A DNA stretch of 64,000 bases from a halophilic archaeon SHRA6 (lineage in GTDB: Archaea; Halobacteriota; Halobacteria; Halobacteriales; Haloferacaceae): positions 1 through 64,000 of the forward strand of contig SOPS01000001.1 of NCBI GenBank assembly GCA_005239175.1, given 5' to 3'. The notes beneath the pieces were generated by a model. That model was not told the origin of the DNA. It did not search any database and saw only the letters and a list, made by a program, of their open reading frames with translations. Shown here piece after piece: positions 16,433 to 24,707 of the stretch (position 1 is its first letter; each line of letters begins with the position of its first letter). The translations under genes were made by a program, and so were the position numbers.

Positions 16433-17038
16433 ATGAGCGATGTCCAGAGTTTTATTCGATTCAGTGAGACCGAGTTTGGGACTACGATCATGGATCGAGA
16501 GGCCGCCTACATCAAACAGTACGTCGCTGCAGATGATCGAATTTTGAATGTTGGATGCGGCATCGGCTCACTTGAAGAGCGCTTTCCAGAGTACCAGATA
16601 ATCGGTTTAGATCGCTCGGAGGAGATGGTGCAAGCAGCCCGAGGCCGCGTTGCTGCACCGATTATTCTCGGTGATGCCACCGCACTTCCCATTGCAACGG
16701 CATCAGTCGATACGATCGTCTTCGTTTCAACACTCGAATTCATTTCCGATATCGATTCCGCACTAGCCGAGGCAACTCGTGTCCTCACTTCCGAGGGGAC
16801 CATAGTGACGCTCGTGTTGAACACACGCTCCGAGTACGTTCAATCGAACCTGCAGCGAGAGGGGTCCTATTTCCAGCGAATGATCCACCGAGATTCTGAG
16901 ACGTTGGCCAAAACGATATTACATCAAATTGATGGTGAGCAAGAGTTCTTTTTGGGTATCTCCGACAAGGAAGTCTTCGAGAGTTCAGAACCGACGACTG
17001 CCGCTATCTCATCAATAGTTGGGACCCCAACCGGCTGA
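16433..17038 (+). CDS. Class I SAM-dependent methyltransferase
   Basis: This 201-residue protein has the SAM-binding motif ILNVGCGIGSLEE at about residues 37-49 and LDRSEEMVQAARGR as motif post-I. Then LGDATALPIATASVDTIVFVSTLEFI provides the acidic and aromatic positions of UbiE/MenG-like enzymes. It probably methylates a small molecule, but the acceptor cannot be predicted. It lies 58 bp after the HTH-10 regulator on the same strand, in a more AT-rich stretch than the surrounding core genes, which suggests accessory origin. Confidence 0.82.
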   Translation: MSDVQSFIRFSETEFGTTIMDREAAYIKQYVAADDRILNVGCGIGSLEERFPEYQIIGLDRSEEMVQAARGRVAAPIILGDATALPIATASVDTIVFVSTLEFISDIDSALAEATRVLTSEGTIVTLVLNTRSEYVQSNLQREGSYFQRMIHRDSETLAKTILHQIDGEQEFFLGISDKEVFESSEPTTAAISSIVGTPTG

Positions 17039-17076
17039 CCAAAATATGCTTGGCTGGTCCCGCAAACACAAAAGAC

Positions 17077-17886
17077 ATGACCGACTCGCCCGGTGCAAGC
17101 TCATCTCCGCTTTTCGACGCGAAAGAATTCGACGAACCATCTGTTTTCACACCAGAAGCGCTGCTGGAGAACGCCCGACGGCAGAAGGATCTCCCCGAAC
17201 GCTCAGTACCTGATATCTGTCTCCTCGACCCGGATGGGGATATTGTGCGCCAACTGAAGGCCACCGGAGAAGCATATAAAGACGAAACGTGGCCCGGCTA
17301 CCACACAGATCTCTATCGGTTCGAACGGAACAGTGAGGAGTGTGGTATCGTGGGATGCGCCGTTGGGGCATCGTTCGCTGTTCTCGTTGCGGAGCAACTG
17401 TTCGCCGCTGGCTGTCAATTTCTCATTAGTGTAACCTCTTCGGGGCAGATTGTACCGAAGGATGATCCACCGTACTTCATCCTCATTGAGCGTGCGCTCC
17501 GCGACGAAGGAACGAGTCATCACTACCGTTCAACGAGTCGCTATGCAACTCTCAGTGACGAACTCAGCGCTCCGATCGAAGAAGCGTGCAGGACAGTATC
17601 GCGTCCGGTTTACACGGGAACGACATGGACGACAGATGCGCCGTTTCGAGAAACAGCGACTGCAATTGAATGTGCTAAGTCAGACGAAATTCTTGCTGTC
17701 GAAATGGAAGCAGCGGCGCTGTACACGTTCGCGGAGGTTCGAGAGTTGCCAGTCGTTTGTTTTGCTCATGTGACCAATCAGATGGGGCAGACTGAGGATG
17801 ATTTTGAGAAAGGGCACGCAGCGGGAAGACAAGATGCGTTAGAGGTAATTGATGCAGCCGTTACCGCCTGGAAATCACACAATTGA
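17077..17886 (+). CDS. Nucleoside phosphorylase (PNP/UDP family)
   Basis: The signature LAVEMEAAALYTFAEVRELPVVCFAHVTNQ in the C-terminal third is the conserved nucleoside-binding region of the phosphorylase-1 superfamily. Upstream, IVGCAVGASFAVLVAEQLFAAGCQFLISVTSSG matches the central strand-helix with the phosphate-contacting region. The enzyme would cleave a nucleoside with phosphate to a base and a sugar 1-phosphate. I chose ATG 17077 (MTDSPGASSS, 269 residues); an ATG at 17050 is nine codons earlier. Base preference cannot be decided. It follows the methyltransferase gene by about 40 bp. Confidence 0.82.
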   Translation: MTDSPGASSSPLFDAKEFDEPSVFTPEALLENARRQKDLPERSVPDICLLDPDGDIVRQLKATGEAYKDETWPGYHTDLYRFERNSEECGIVGCAVGASFAVLVAEQLFAAGCQFLISVTSSGQIVPKDDPPYFILIERALRDEGTSHHYRSTSRYATLSDELSAPIEEACRTVSRPVYTGTTWTTDAPFRETATAIECAKSDEILAVEMEAAALYTFAEVRELPVVCFAHVTNQMGQTEDDFEKGHAAGRQDALEVIDAAVTAWKSHN

Positions 17887-18265
17887 GTAGAAATTCATGA
17901 GACAGAAGTCAGTTTCCGACACAAAGTAGGTGGTGTGACAGTCTACGTTGATACGTGAGTTCCCTATCTTGGCCCCATATACTGGTCGGCCGATATTGTG
18001 ACTGAGACAAGTGATAGTGAGTTCACAGAATCACTTCCACCGTTGTGAGCGAACGTACGCACCGTAATCTATGTTGTTGAAATACTGATGTCCTGAAAGG
18101 GCTGTCGCGTGAGATATTGAGGAGGGTTCTGTCACAACCGATCGTTCGTAATAATGGCCTGTTGGTACCGCAAGTGAGTTTCAAGACGCAGATCGGAATG
18201 TATACTGTCACTGAAACCGTTAAGACGGTCTTTAAGACGGATCTAAGAAGCGTTCAGAAACTGAG
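17887..18265. other. Gap before tRNA-Ile with no recognisable gene
   Basis: I see no protein or RNA gene here. The only structure is a short direct repeat, TTAAGACGG, at 18222-18230 and 18234-18242, just downstream of the tRNA gene's 3' end. Confidence 0.5.
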
Positions 18266-18339
18266 TGGGCCAACGCGGATTTGAACCGCGGACCTCCCGG
18301 TTATCAGCCGAGCGCTCAACCTGACTGAGCTATTGGCCC
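18266..18339 (-). tRNA. tRNA-Ile (GAT anticodon)
   Basis: Read on the minus strand, 5' GGGCCAA pairs with TTGGCCC at the 3' end. The D arm (GCTC...GAGC), the anticodon arm CTCGG-CTGATAA-CCGGG with anticodon GAT, and the T arm CGCGG-TTCAAAT-CCGCG all fold. The discriminator base is A and CCA is not encoded. It has no intron and is 74 nt long. A TTTAAGA sequence at 18374-18380 is suitably placed upstream for a TATA element. Confidence 0.97.
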
Positions 18340-18469
18340 AAGGTGGCGCATTTACGGGTTGCGCGGGGTTCTGTTTAAGAGTTTCCTTTCGGGATCGCCA
18401 TCCCGTCATTCGGTTTCAGGGGTCACAGTCACAACCCGATCGCCCCCACACAGATTGCTCAAAACCCCG

Positions 18470-19060
18470 TTACTCGCGATCGGTCGATCGAACGTCCTCA
18501 TCTGCGTCGACCGTGTCGAAATCAACGTCAACGACATCGTCGTCAGATCGGTTGACCCCATCACTCCCAGCAGCGTAGCCGCCGAATGGCTGTCCATCGT
18601 TGGCTCCGCCGCTGTTGGCCATCCCGCCACTATCTGGGAAGCCAAACGTGTAGACGTTCCCCGAGACGAAGCCGCCCGACTGTTTGTCGAGATACGGGCC
18701 AATAACGTACCGTTTGAGCACCGCTCTGATCGGGTACCGCGTAACCGGAACCGCAAGCAGGAAGCCAATAACGTCAGTGACGAGTCCGGGGGTGAGTAAG
18801 AACGCACCGGCGGCGATCAACAGCCCGCCGTCGAGCAGTTCGTTCGTTGGCACGTCACCAGTCGCGAGCTTGCGCTGCGTGCTGCGGATCGTCGATCGGC
18901 CCTCGGCGCGAACAAGGAGCATCCCAAGCAACCCGGTCAAAACGACGAGTGCGACCGTCTGCAGTGCGGTCAACAGCCCCGAGGCGACGATCGCAACGAG
19001 CACGAATGAGTCCACAAGGGGGATCAAGAGCAAAAGCGCGATCAGAGTGCGCGTGCGCAT
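18470..19060 (-). CDS. FxsA family membrane protein
   Basis: This 196-residue protein begins MRTRTLIALLLLIPLVDSF. The first 45 residues form two hydrophobic segments; GLLGMLLVRAEGRSTIR and then LLDGGLLIAAGAFLLTPGLVTDVIGFLL are the conserved FxsA core. The C-terminal 60 residues are glycine-rich and then acidic (DDDVVDVDFDTVDADED), a haloarchaeal addition. FxsA of E. coli affects phage exclusion, but the general function is unknown. The ATG at 19060 gives the usual start, and an ATG at 19087 is possible. Confidence 0.88.
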   Translation of the reverse strand: MRTRTLIALLLLIPLVDSFVLVAIVASGLLTALQTVALVVLTGLLGMLLVRAEGRSTIRSTQRKLATGDVPTNELLDGGLLIAAGAFLLTPGLVTDVIGFLLAVPVTRYPIRAVLKRYVIGPYLDKQSGGFVSGNVYTFGFPDSGGMANSGGANDGQPFGGYAAGSDGVNRSDDDVVDVDFDTVDADEDVRSTDRE

Positions 19061-19173
19061 GTCCGGAGGTTGACGCTCCGGTGTCATAGCCCTTTTGTCC
19101 GCCGCCGAGCACAGCAATATCGCCCGCTGTCGGGTCTCGAAGCGCTTAGGGCCGCCACGTCCCACCACTCGGT

Positions 19174-20799
19174 ATGAGCGAACCAACGCGGGTCCAGTGG
19201 CGATCATGGGGCCCAGACGCCTTCGCGGAGGCCCGCCAGACCGACACGCCGATCCTCCTGTCGCTGACTGTGACGTGGTCGGCTGAGTGCCAGGAGATGG
19301 ATGCTCGAACCTACGCAGAGCCACGGATCGCCGCCAACGTGAACGATCGCTTCGTGCCGGTTCGCGTCGACGCCGACAGACATCCTCGCGTCCGCGAACG
19401 GTACGCAATGGGAGGGTTTCCGACAGTCGCATTTCTCACGCCGGACGGCAAGCTGTTGACCGGCGCAACATACGTCGGCCCCGAAGGGTTTCGCCAGATT
19501 ATCGAACGCGTCCGCGACATGTGGCGACAGAATGGGGCAGACGCCGGGCGCGTCCCGCGATCGCTCGCGGACAATCCGACGCCACGGGCATCACTAGACG
19601 CGGCGATCGAAGAGCATCTCGCCGGACAGCTCACAGAACAGTTCGATCCGGAGTTCGGTGGATGGGGGACCGACGCGAAGTTCCCCCTGCCACGGACGAT
19701 CGAGTTTGCGCTCAAACGCGAACGTGAGACCGCAACCCGGACACTCGATGCGATCGAATCGAACCTGTTTGATTCGGTTGCCGGCGGCTTCTTTCGGTTC
19801 GCCGGCAACCGCGATTGGAGCGACGTTCGATACGAAAAGACGATCGAAGACAACGCCGCACTGCTCAGCGCATTCGCAAACGGCTATCTATACACCGGCG
19901 AGGAGCGCTACCGCGAAACCGCAGCGCAGACGATCGACTTTCTCACAGATGAACTGTGGACTGGAGTCGCCGTCGGCGGGAGCCTCGGTCCCGGCCAGGG
20001 GGCCTCGTACTACGCAGCCGACGCTGCGGAGCGTGAATCGCTGCCCGGACCACAACGCGACCTGACTGTGTTCGCCGGCGGGAATGCCCTCGTCGCGGAT
20101 GCGTTGTTGAGCTACCACGCGTACACCGACGACGAACGTGCACAGACCTACGCCGATCGCATCCTGACAGCGATCGAAAGCGATCTTCTCGAAGACGATG
20201 TCGTCGTCAGGTTCGACGACGGGACCGAACAGGGCGAACGGCTGCTTTTGACCGACACCGCCCGCGTGATTTCCGCGTTCGTCAGCGCCCGACAGGTCCT
20301 CGGCGACCGCACGCGGCTAAGAAAGGCGACGGCGATCGCCGATCGCGCGATCGATGAGCTGTTTATCGAGGGGACGTTCTGTGACGGCCCGCCAGTCGAT
20401 ATTGGGATGCTCGATCGACCGCTGCGGCCGCTGGACGGAACCGTCGAGATGGCCGACGCACTCTACGAGCTGTCGATACTCACGGGAGACGACCGATATG
20501 AGTCTGTCGCGCGCGAGGCGATCGAGGCCTTTGGCGGCGCCTGGGACCGGATGGGCGTCCACGTCGCTGGCTACGGCTCGATTGTTCACCGACTGCTGGA
20601 GGAGCCACTCGTCGTCGAAATCGGTGGGAGCGCAGGCGGTGATCTCCACCGCGCGGCCAACCGGATCGCCGATCACGAGGCAGTTGTTGTTCCTGACGCC
20701 GAGGGGGTCTCTCCGGGCGAAGCGACAGTTCGGGGGAGCGACGCTGTCGCAACACATCCAGAGGAATTACTCCCAATCGTCGCTGACCGACTGCCGTGA
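19174..20799 (+). CDS. DUF255 thioredoxin-domain protein (YyaL/SSP411 type)
   Basis: This 541-residue protein has an N-terminal thioredoxin-like DUF255 domain (about 1-115): VQWRSWGPDAFAEAR, then LLSLTVTWSAECQEMDARTYAEP, then RYAMGGFPTVAFLTPDG. The remaining 420 residues form an (alpha/alpha) barrel like N-acylglucosamine epimerases. The family normally has a redox Cys-x-x-Cys or WCHVM motif at the WSAECQEM position; here only one cysteine remains, so disulfide chemistry is doubtful. The role of the family is unclear. It is divergent from fxsA with a 113-bp spacer. Confidence 0.88.
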   Translation: MSEPTRVQWRSWGPDAFAEARQTDTPILLSLTVTWSAECQEMDARTYAEPRIAANVNDRFVPVRVDADRHPRVRERYAMGGFPTVAFLTPDGKLLTGATYVGPEGFRQIIERVRDMWRQNGADAGRVPRSLADNPTPRASLDAAIEEHLAGQLTEQFDPEFGGWGTDAKFPLPRTIEFALKRERETATRTLDAIESNLFDSVAGGFFRFAGNRDWSDVRYEKTIEDNAALLSAFANGYLYTGEERYRETAAQTIDFLTDELWTGVAVGGSLGPGQGASYYAADAAERESLPGPQRDLTVFAGGNALVADALLSYHAYTDDERAQTYADRILTAIESDLLEDDVVVRFDDGTEQGERLLLTDTARVISAFVSARQVLGDRTRLRKATAIADRAIDELFIEGTFCDGPPVDIGMLDRPLRPLDGTVEMADALYELSILTGDDRYESVAREAIEAFGGAWDRMGVHVAGYGSIVHRLLEEPLVVEIGGSAGGDLHRAANRIADHEAVVVPDAEGVSPGEATVRGSDAVATHPEELLPIVADRLP

Positions 20800-20925
20800 C
20801 CGCGGTGGCCGCAACCGGGTGCCGCGCAATCACGTTCGACTGTGGCCGTAGAATCAATTTCCACTGGGTTGTTCAGTTGTAAACGTCCGGTGTGTTTTTT
20901 ATGCTGGTGGAGCCTGAGTGTACGT

Positions 20926-21738
20926 ATGGCAAGTCTTCGCGACCTCGGGCTCTCTGAGTACGAAGCCCGATCGTACAAATCATTGCTCCGAACCGGGCCG
21001 ACAACGGCCAAGGAGTTGTCTCGTACCAGTGAGGTACCGATGGGGCGGATCTACGACGTGCTCAACAGCCTCGAACAACACAGCCTCGTTCGTAGTCAGG
21101 CGGCGAGCCGACCGAAAAAGTACGTCGCCGTCGAACCGGAGGCAGCGCTCGATCGGTTGCTCGAGAGCAAACGCCGCGAGCTCACAGAACGAGCCGAGCA
21201 ATATGAGGCCGTAGTTGACGAACTCGCCGACGAACTCGAGTCCACAGAGCCGGTGAGCGGGAAGTTCTGGACCGCCGCGGTTGGGAACGACGAGACGATC
21301 GATCTCCTCGTTGAGCGCATCGCTGCTGCTGAGGACGACATCGTCATGATTGCCGGTGCCCCGGGATCTGGGTTCGATCTGGCTGCGGTCGGCGACGAGG
21401 TCACAGAGTGTCTTGAATCGGCGCTCGACCGAGGGGTCGAGGTGTCGCTGTTGATGGCCCGATCACTCGTCGACGAGCTTCCAGAGAGTGTCGGCGAACG
21501 CTACGTCGATCGGCTCGTTGATCATCCTCAGTTCGAAGTACGGGTGGCCAACATGGTCAACGGGACGTTCAATATCATTGACGGGGCTGAGGTGTGTATT
21601 GAGGTCCCGAATCCACTCGATCCCGACCAGCTGTTTGCGATGATCGACCTCAAGGATCCGGAGTTCGCAACGGACGTTCAGGAAGTGTTTGCACCGCAGT
21701 GGGAGAAAGCGACGCCACTCTCGTTCGGTCGGAAATAG
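20926..21738 (+). CDS. TrmB family sugar-responsive transcriptional regulator
   Basis: This 270-residue protein begins MASLRDLGLSEYEARSYKSLL. The N-terminal winged helix (about 1-70) includes TTAKELSRTSEVPMGRIYDVLNSLEQHSLV and YVAVEPEAALDRLL, which match TrmB. A coiled region follows, and residues 110-265 form a phospholipase-D-like effector domain. TrmB proteins control sugar uptake and central carbon genes. A TTTTTTATG sequence at 20895-20903 is spaced for a near-leaderless start at 20926. The sugar-acid dehydratase at 23415 is a plausible but unproven target. Confidence 0.9.
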   Translation: MASLRDLGLSEYEARSYKSLLRTGPTTAKELSRTSEVPMGRIYDVLNSLEQHSLVRSQAASRPKKYVAVEPEAALDRLLESKRRELTERAEQYEAVVDELADELESTEPVSGKFWTAAVGNDETIDLLVERIAAAEDDIVMIAGAPGSGFDLAAVGDEVTECLESALDRGVEVSLLMARSLVDELPESVGERYVDRLVDHPQFEVRVANMVNGTFNIIDGAEVCIEVPNPLDPDQLFAMIDLKDPEFATDVQEVFAPQWEKATPLSFGRK

Positions 21739-21770
21739 CCGGCGAGACACCAGAATGGTCGCAGACGTGT

Positions 21771-21846
21771 TTGGTCATTCGAGCGCGCTAAAGCTCACTT
21801 AAGACGATTTGGTCGTTGGGGCGCGCTAAAGCTCACTTGAGACGAA
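21771..21846. repeat. Two tandem 38-bp units between convergent genes
   Basis: Units at 21771-21808 and 21809-21846 are nearly identical, both containing GCGCGCTAAAGCTCACTT. They lie between the stops of the TrmB gene (21738) and mptA (21862), without covering either stop codon. Confidence 0.9.
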
Positions 21847-21861
21847 AATGACCGGTTCTAA

Positions 21862-22794
21862 TTAGGCCGATCCGTTCAGCTCCTTGCGGAGTTGGCCGAT
21901 CGTCACTTCCCGTTCGGCATGGGCGTTGTGCTGGTGGATCGACTCGTCGTTTGACTGCTTCATTTTGACGATCGCCGAATCCGAGAGGTGGTCGAACTCC
22001 TCGACGACACCTTCGGCGATGGCCCGAACGCAGTCCTCGACGAACTTCGCATCTGAGTGGGCGGCGAAGGTCATGTGGTCCTCGTCGGGCCGCTTTGCCA
22101 TATTGTAGATTCGTGCGCTCATCGAGTCACGAGCAATATCGATGATCTCTCGCAGATCGACATCTGGATCGCCATCGCTCGTAATCGTCAACGTGGCGTG
22201 TCCGCGCTGGGAGTGGCCGGGCTGTGGGACACGATCGAGGAAGGTGTCGATCGTCTGACGGTCGACATTGAGCTCCTCGAGTTCCTCTCGCGCACGGGAC
22301 TCAGACATCCCCTGTGAGCACGGACAGACAGTCATGCCCGTGACTTCTGCGCCGATCTCCTCTCTGGTTCCCTCGTCGGTCGCGACAGCACTTGCGATGA
22401 TATTCGCGGTCGACTGGGTTGGCCGATCGCTCGCAGGCGTACGCTCTTTTGTCACTAGCTCCGCGCTCATGCGAACTTCGGCGGTGGAAGTGTAGTCGTG
22501 TTTTGCCAGCAGCCGTTCGGCGGCATTTCCACAGACGTCTTCGACGCGATCGAACTCTCCATCAGTCGCTTCCTCGAGGATCTCGTCGATCGTCTCCATG
22601 TTGCGGCTCATGTCGATTCCCTTGCGTCCGCCCGGGAGGTCGACAAACACTTCGAATTCCGCCATAAGAACGATCGGTCGCTTCCCGTTGCGGGCAAGTT
22701 TGACCAGTTTTTCGACCCCTGTGACCCCAACTTGGCTGAGCCCGACGGCGATGTCTGGGCGACTCGCCTGTACGTCGGGCAGTTGATGACTCAT
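21862..22794 (-). CDS. mptA: GTP cyclohydrolase MptA (type IV, FolE2-like)
   Basis: This 310-residue protein opens the GTP ring to a dihydroneopterin cyclic phosphate in archaeal tetrahydropterin synthesis, using Fe(II). It belongs to the COG1469/FolE2 group. [12 protein letters not shown] contains the conserved metal-binding Cys region; RGHATLTI and [22 protein letters not shown] give the His and Glu positions. The start [23 protein letters not shown] agrees with the family. It is convergent with the TrmB regulator. Confidence 0.93.
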   Translation of the reverse strand: MSHQLPDVQASRPDIAVGLSQVGVTGVEKLVKLARNGKRPIVLMAEFEVFVDLPGGRKGIDMSRNMETIDEILEEATDGEFDRVEDVCGNAAERLLAKHDYTSTAEVRMSAELVTKERTPASDRPTQSTANIIASAVATDEGTREEIGAEVTGMTVCPCSQGMSESRAREELEELNVDRQTIDTFLDRVPQPGHSQRGHATLTITSDGDPDVDLREIIDIARDSMSARIYNMAKRPDEDHMTFAAHSDAKFVEDCVRAIAEGVVEEFDHLSDSAIVKMKQSNDESIHQHNAHAEREVTIGQLRKELNGSA

Positions 22795-22879
22795 TACCTA
22801 AATGAAGGGTTCCGAGTTCATTAGGGCTTTCGATGCCTGCGGTTTCGACCGTTTGATCTGCCCTAGACCGTGGTTCCGC

Positions 22880-23302
22880 TTACGGCCAGTCGTCGCGATC
22901 TGATCCCTCGAACGGATCATCTTCGGCCTCAGGATCAGTGAGATCCCAGCCGGCCGCGTCAGCAGCAGCTTCGAGATCGAGGAACTCCCAGCCGCACTCC
23001 GCAGCGATAGCCTCGTCTTCATCTGTGGTTCCGATAAAGACGTGCCGATCGGTGTCGAACTGCCGTTTGACGTTTGAGAGACTCTCGGTGACGCCGCGGG
23101 GCCCCGAAAAGAAATCCTGTCTGATTCGTTCTTTCCGGGTGAAGTTCGTGACGACGTAGGTTGGTTTCTCGCTGACGACGCCGACATACTCGGTCCACCC
23201 GCGCGCGTCGTTAAATACCGTATTCGGATCGGCGAGCCGCTTGAGCGCGGCGAGTTCGAACGCGAGCGTCATCGATCCACTGGTGTCGCTACCACTGTCC
23301 AT
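22880..23302 (-). CDS. Haloarchaeal conserved protein (DUF7124-like)
   Basis: This 140-residue acidic protein begins MDSGSDTSGSMTLAFELAAL. It contains FNDARGWTEYVGVVSEKPTYVVTNFTRKERIRQDFFSGPRGVTESL, which I associate with a haloarchaeal-only family of unknown function. The C-terminal 30 residues are highly acidic. The ATG at 23302 is preferred; the frame continues upstream to 23383, but that part overlaps the promoter of the next gene. It stands alone between mptA (same strand) and the divergent sugar-acid dehydratase. Confidence 0.75.
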   Translation of the reverse strand: MDSGSDTSGSMTLAFELAALKRLADPNTVFNDARGWTEYVGVVSEKPTYVVTNFTRKERIRQDFFSGPRGVTESLSNVKRQFDTDRHVFIGTTDEDEAIAAECGWEFLDLEAAADAAGWDLTDPEAEDDPFEGSDRDDWP

Positions 23303-23385
23303 GATCGTACCTTCCCTCGGTTCGGTGAAAACGGCTTCGTCTCCGGTGACGCGCCTTTGTGACCGAAAAGTGAACAACCGCAAAG

Positions 23386-23392
23386 ATTTACC
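23386..23392 (+). promoter_or_regulatory. TATA-like element of the sugar-acid dehydratase gene
   Basis: ATTTACC lies 23-29 bp before the ATG at 23415, the spacing expected for a leaderless haloarchaeal promoter. Confidence 0.4.
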
Positions 23393-23414
23393 CTAACCCG
23401 AGTAAGCTATCTGT

Positions 23415-24647
23415 ATGGCCAAAGACTACGCTGACTTACACGACCCGAACGCGGAGTATACAATGCGCGAGTTATCGGGCGAGACGATGGGTGTCACCGC
23501 CTCGCGAGGCGGCGATCGCGACGTCGAGATTACCGACATCCAGACGACGATGATCGACGGCAACTTCCCGTGGACACTCGTGCGCGTGTACACTGACGCG
23601 GGGGTCGTTGGTACCGGCGAAGCGTACTGGGGAGCAGGCGTTCCTGAGCTCATCCAGCGAATGAAGCCGTTCGTGATCGGCGAAAATCCTCTCGATATCG
23701 ATCGACTCTACGAGCATCTGATTCAGAAGATGTCTGGAGAAGGCTCGGTCGAGGGTGTTACCGTGACCGCGATCTCGGGAATCGAAATCGCGCTGCACGA
23801 CGTCGCCGGGAAGATCCTCGACGTGCCAGCCTATCAGCTGCTCGGTGGCAAGTACCGCGATCACATGCGCGTGTACTGTGACTGTCATACCGAAGAAGAA
23901 GCCGATCCCGACGCGTGTGCTGACGAAGCCGAACGCGTCGTCGACGAGTTGGGATACGACGCGCTGAAGTTCGATCTCGACGTTCCCTCTGGGCTCGAGA
24001 AAGATCGCGCGAACCGCCACCTCCGTCCGGGCGAGATCCGTCACAAGGCCGAGATCGTCGAGAAGGTGACAGAGCGGGTCAAAGACAAGGCGGACGTGGC
24101 CTTCGACTGCCACTGGACGTTTTCGGGCGGCTCCGCAAAGCGGCTCGCCGCAGCGATCGAAGACTACGACGTCTGGTGGCTCGAAGACCCCGTACCGCCG
24201 GAGAACCTCAAAGTCCAAGAGGAGGTCACGAAATCGACGATCACGCCGATCACGGTCGGTGAGAACCGCTACCGTGTGACCGAGCAACGGCGGTTGCTCG
24301 AAAACCAGGCCGTCGACATCATCGCCCCGGACATGCCGAAGGTCGGCGGAATGCGCGAGACGCGAAAGATCGCCGACGTTGCGAACCAGTACTACGTCCC
24401 GGTTGCGATGCACAACGTCTCGAGCCCGGTGGCGACGATGGCGTCCGCACACGTCGGCGCGGCGATCCCGAACTCGCTCGCAGTCGAGTACCACAGCTAC
24501 GAACTCGGCTGGTGGGAGGATCTGGTCGAAGAGGACGTCATCAAAGACGGCTACATCGAGATTCCGGAGGAGCCAGGGCTCGGAGTCACGTTGGATATGG
24601 GCGCCGTCGAGGAGCATATGGTCGATGGCGAGACGTTGTTTGACTGA
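23415..24647 (+). CDS. Enolase-superfamily sugar-acid dehydratase (xylonate/gluconate type)
   Basis: This 410-residue mandelate racemase/muconate lactonising enzyme family member has a capping domain (1 to about 150, ending GIEIALHDVAGKILDVPAYQLLGGK) and a TIM barrel. The barrel has metal ligands in VAFDCHW and WWLEDPVPPEN, the third in TVGENRYR, and the base in VAMHNVSSPVAT. It closely resembles what I recall of the Haloferax D-xylonate dehydratase, and haloarchaeal D-gluconate dehydratase has the same fold, so it acts in oxidative pentose or semi-phosphorylative Entner-Doudoroff catabolism. No pathway partner adjoins it, and an IS1341-type element has inserted 60 bp downstream. Confidence 0.88.
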   Translation: MAKDYADLHDPNAEYTMRELSGETMGVTASRGGDRDVEITDIQTTMIDGNFPWTLVRVYTDAGVVGTGEAYWGAGVPELIQRMKPFVIGENPLDIDRLYEHLIQKMSGEGSVEGVTVTAISGIEIALHDVAGKILDVPAYQLLGGKYRDHMRVYCDCHTEEEADPDACADEAERVVDELGYDALKFDLDVPSGLEKDRANRHLRPGEIRHKAEIVEKVTERVKDKADVAFDCHWTFSGGSAKRLAAAIEDYDVWWLEDPVPPENLKVQEEVTKSTITPITVGENRYRVTEQRRLLENQAVDIIAPDMPKVGGMRETRKIADVANQYYVPVAMHNVSSPVATMASAHVGAAIPNSLAVEYHSYELGWWEDLVEEDVIKDGYIEIPEEPGLGVTLDMGAVEEHMVDGETLFD

Positions 24648-24707
24648 GCGAAGCGAAGTTAAGTTAGTGAATCTCTGATTCACGTTATTCGATTCTGCTT
24701 GACCTCC

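Noticed and set aside
21771-21846. The 38-bp pair considered as a stop-spanning duplication
   Set aside because: It lies between the two convergent stop codons without including either, so I do not count it in the stop-anchored set.
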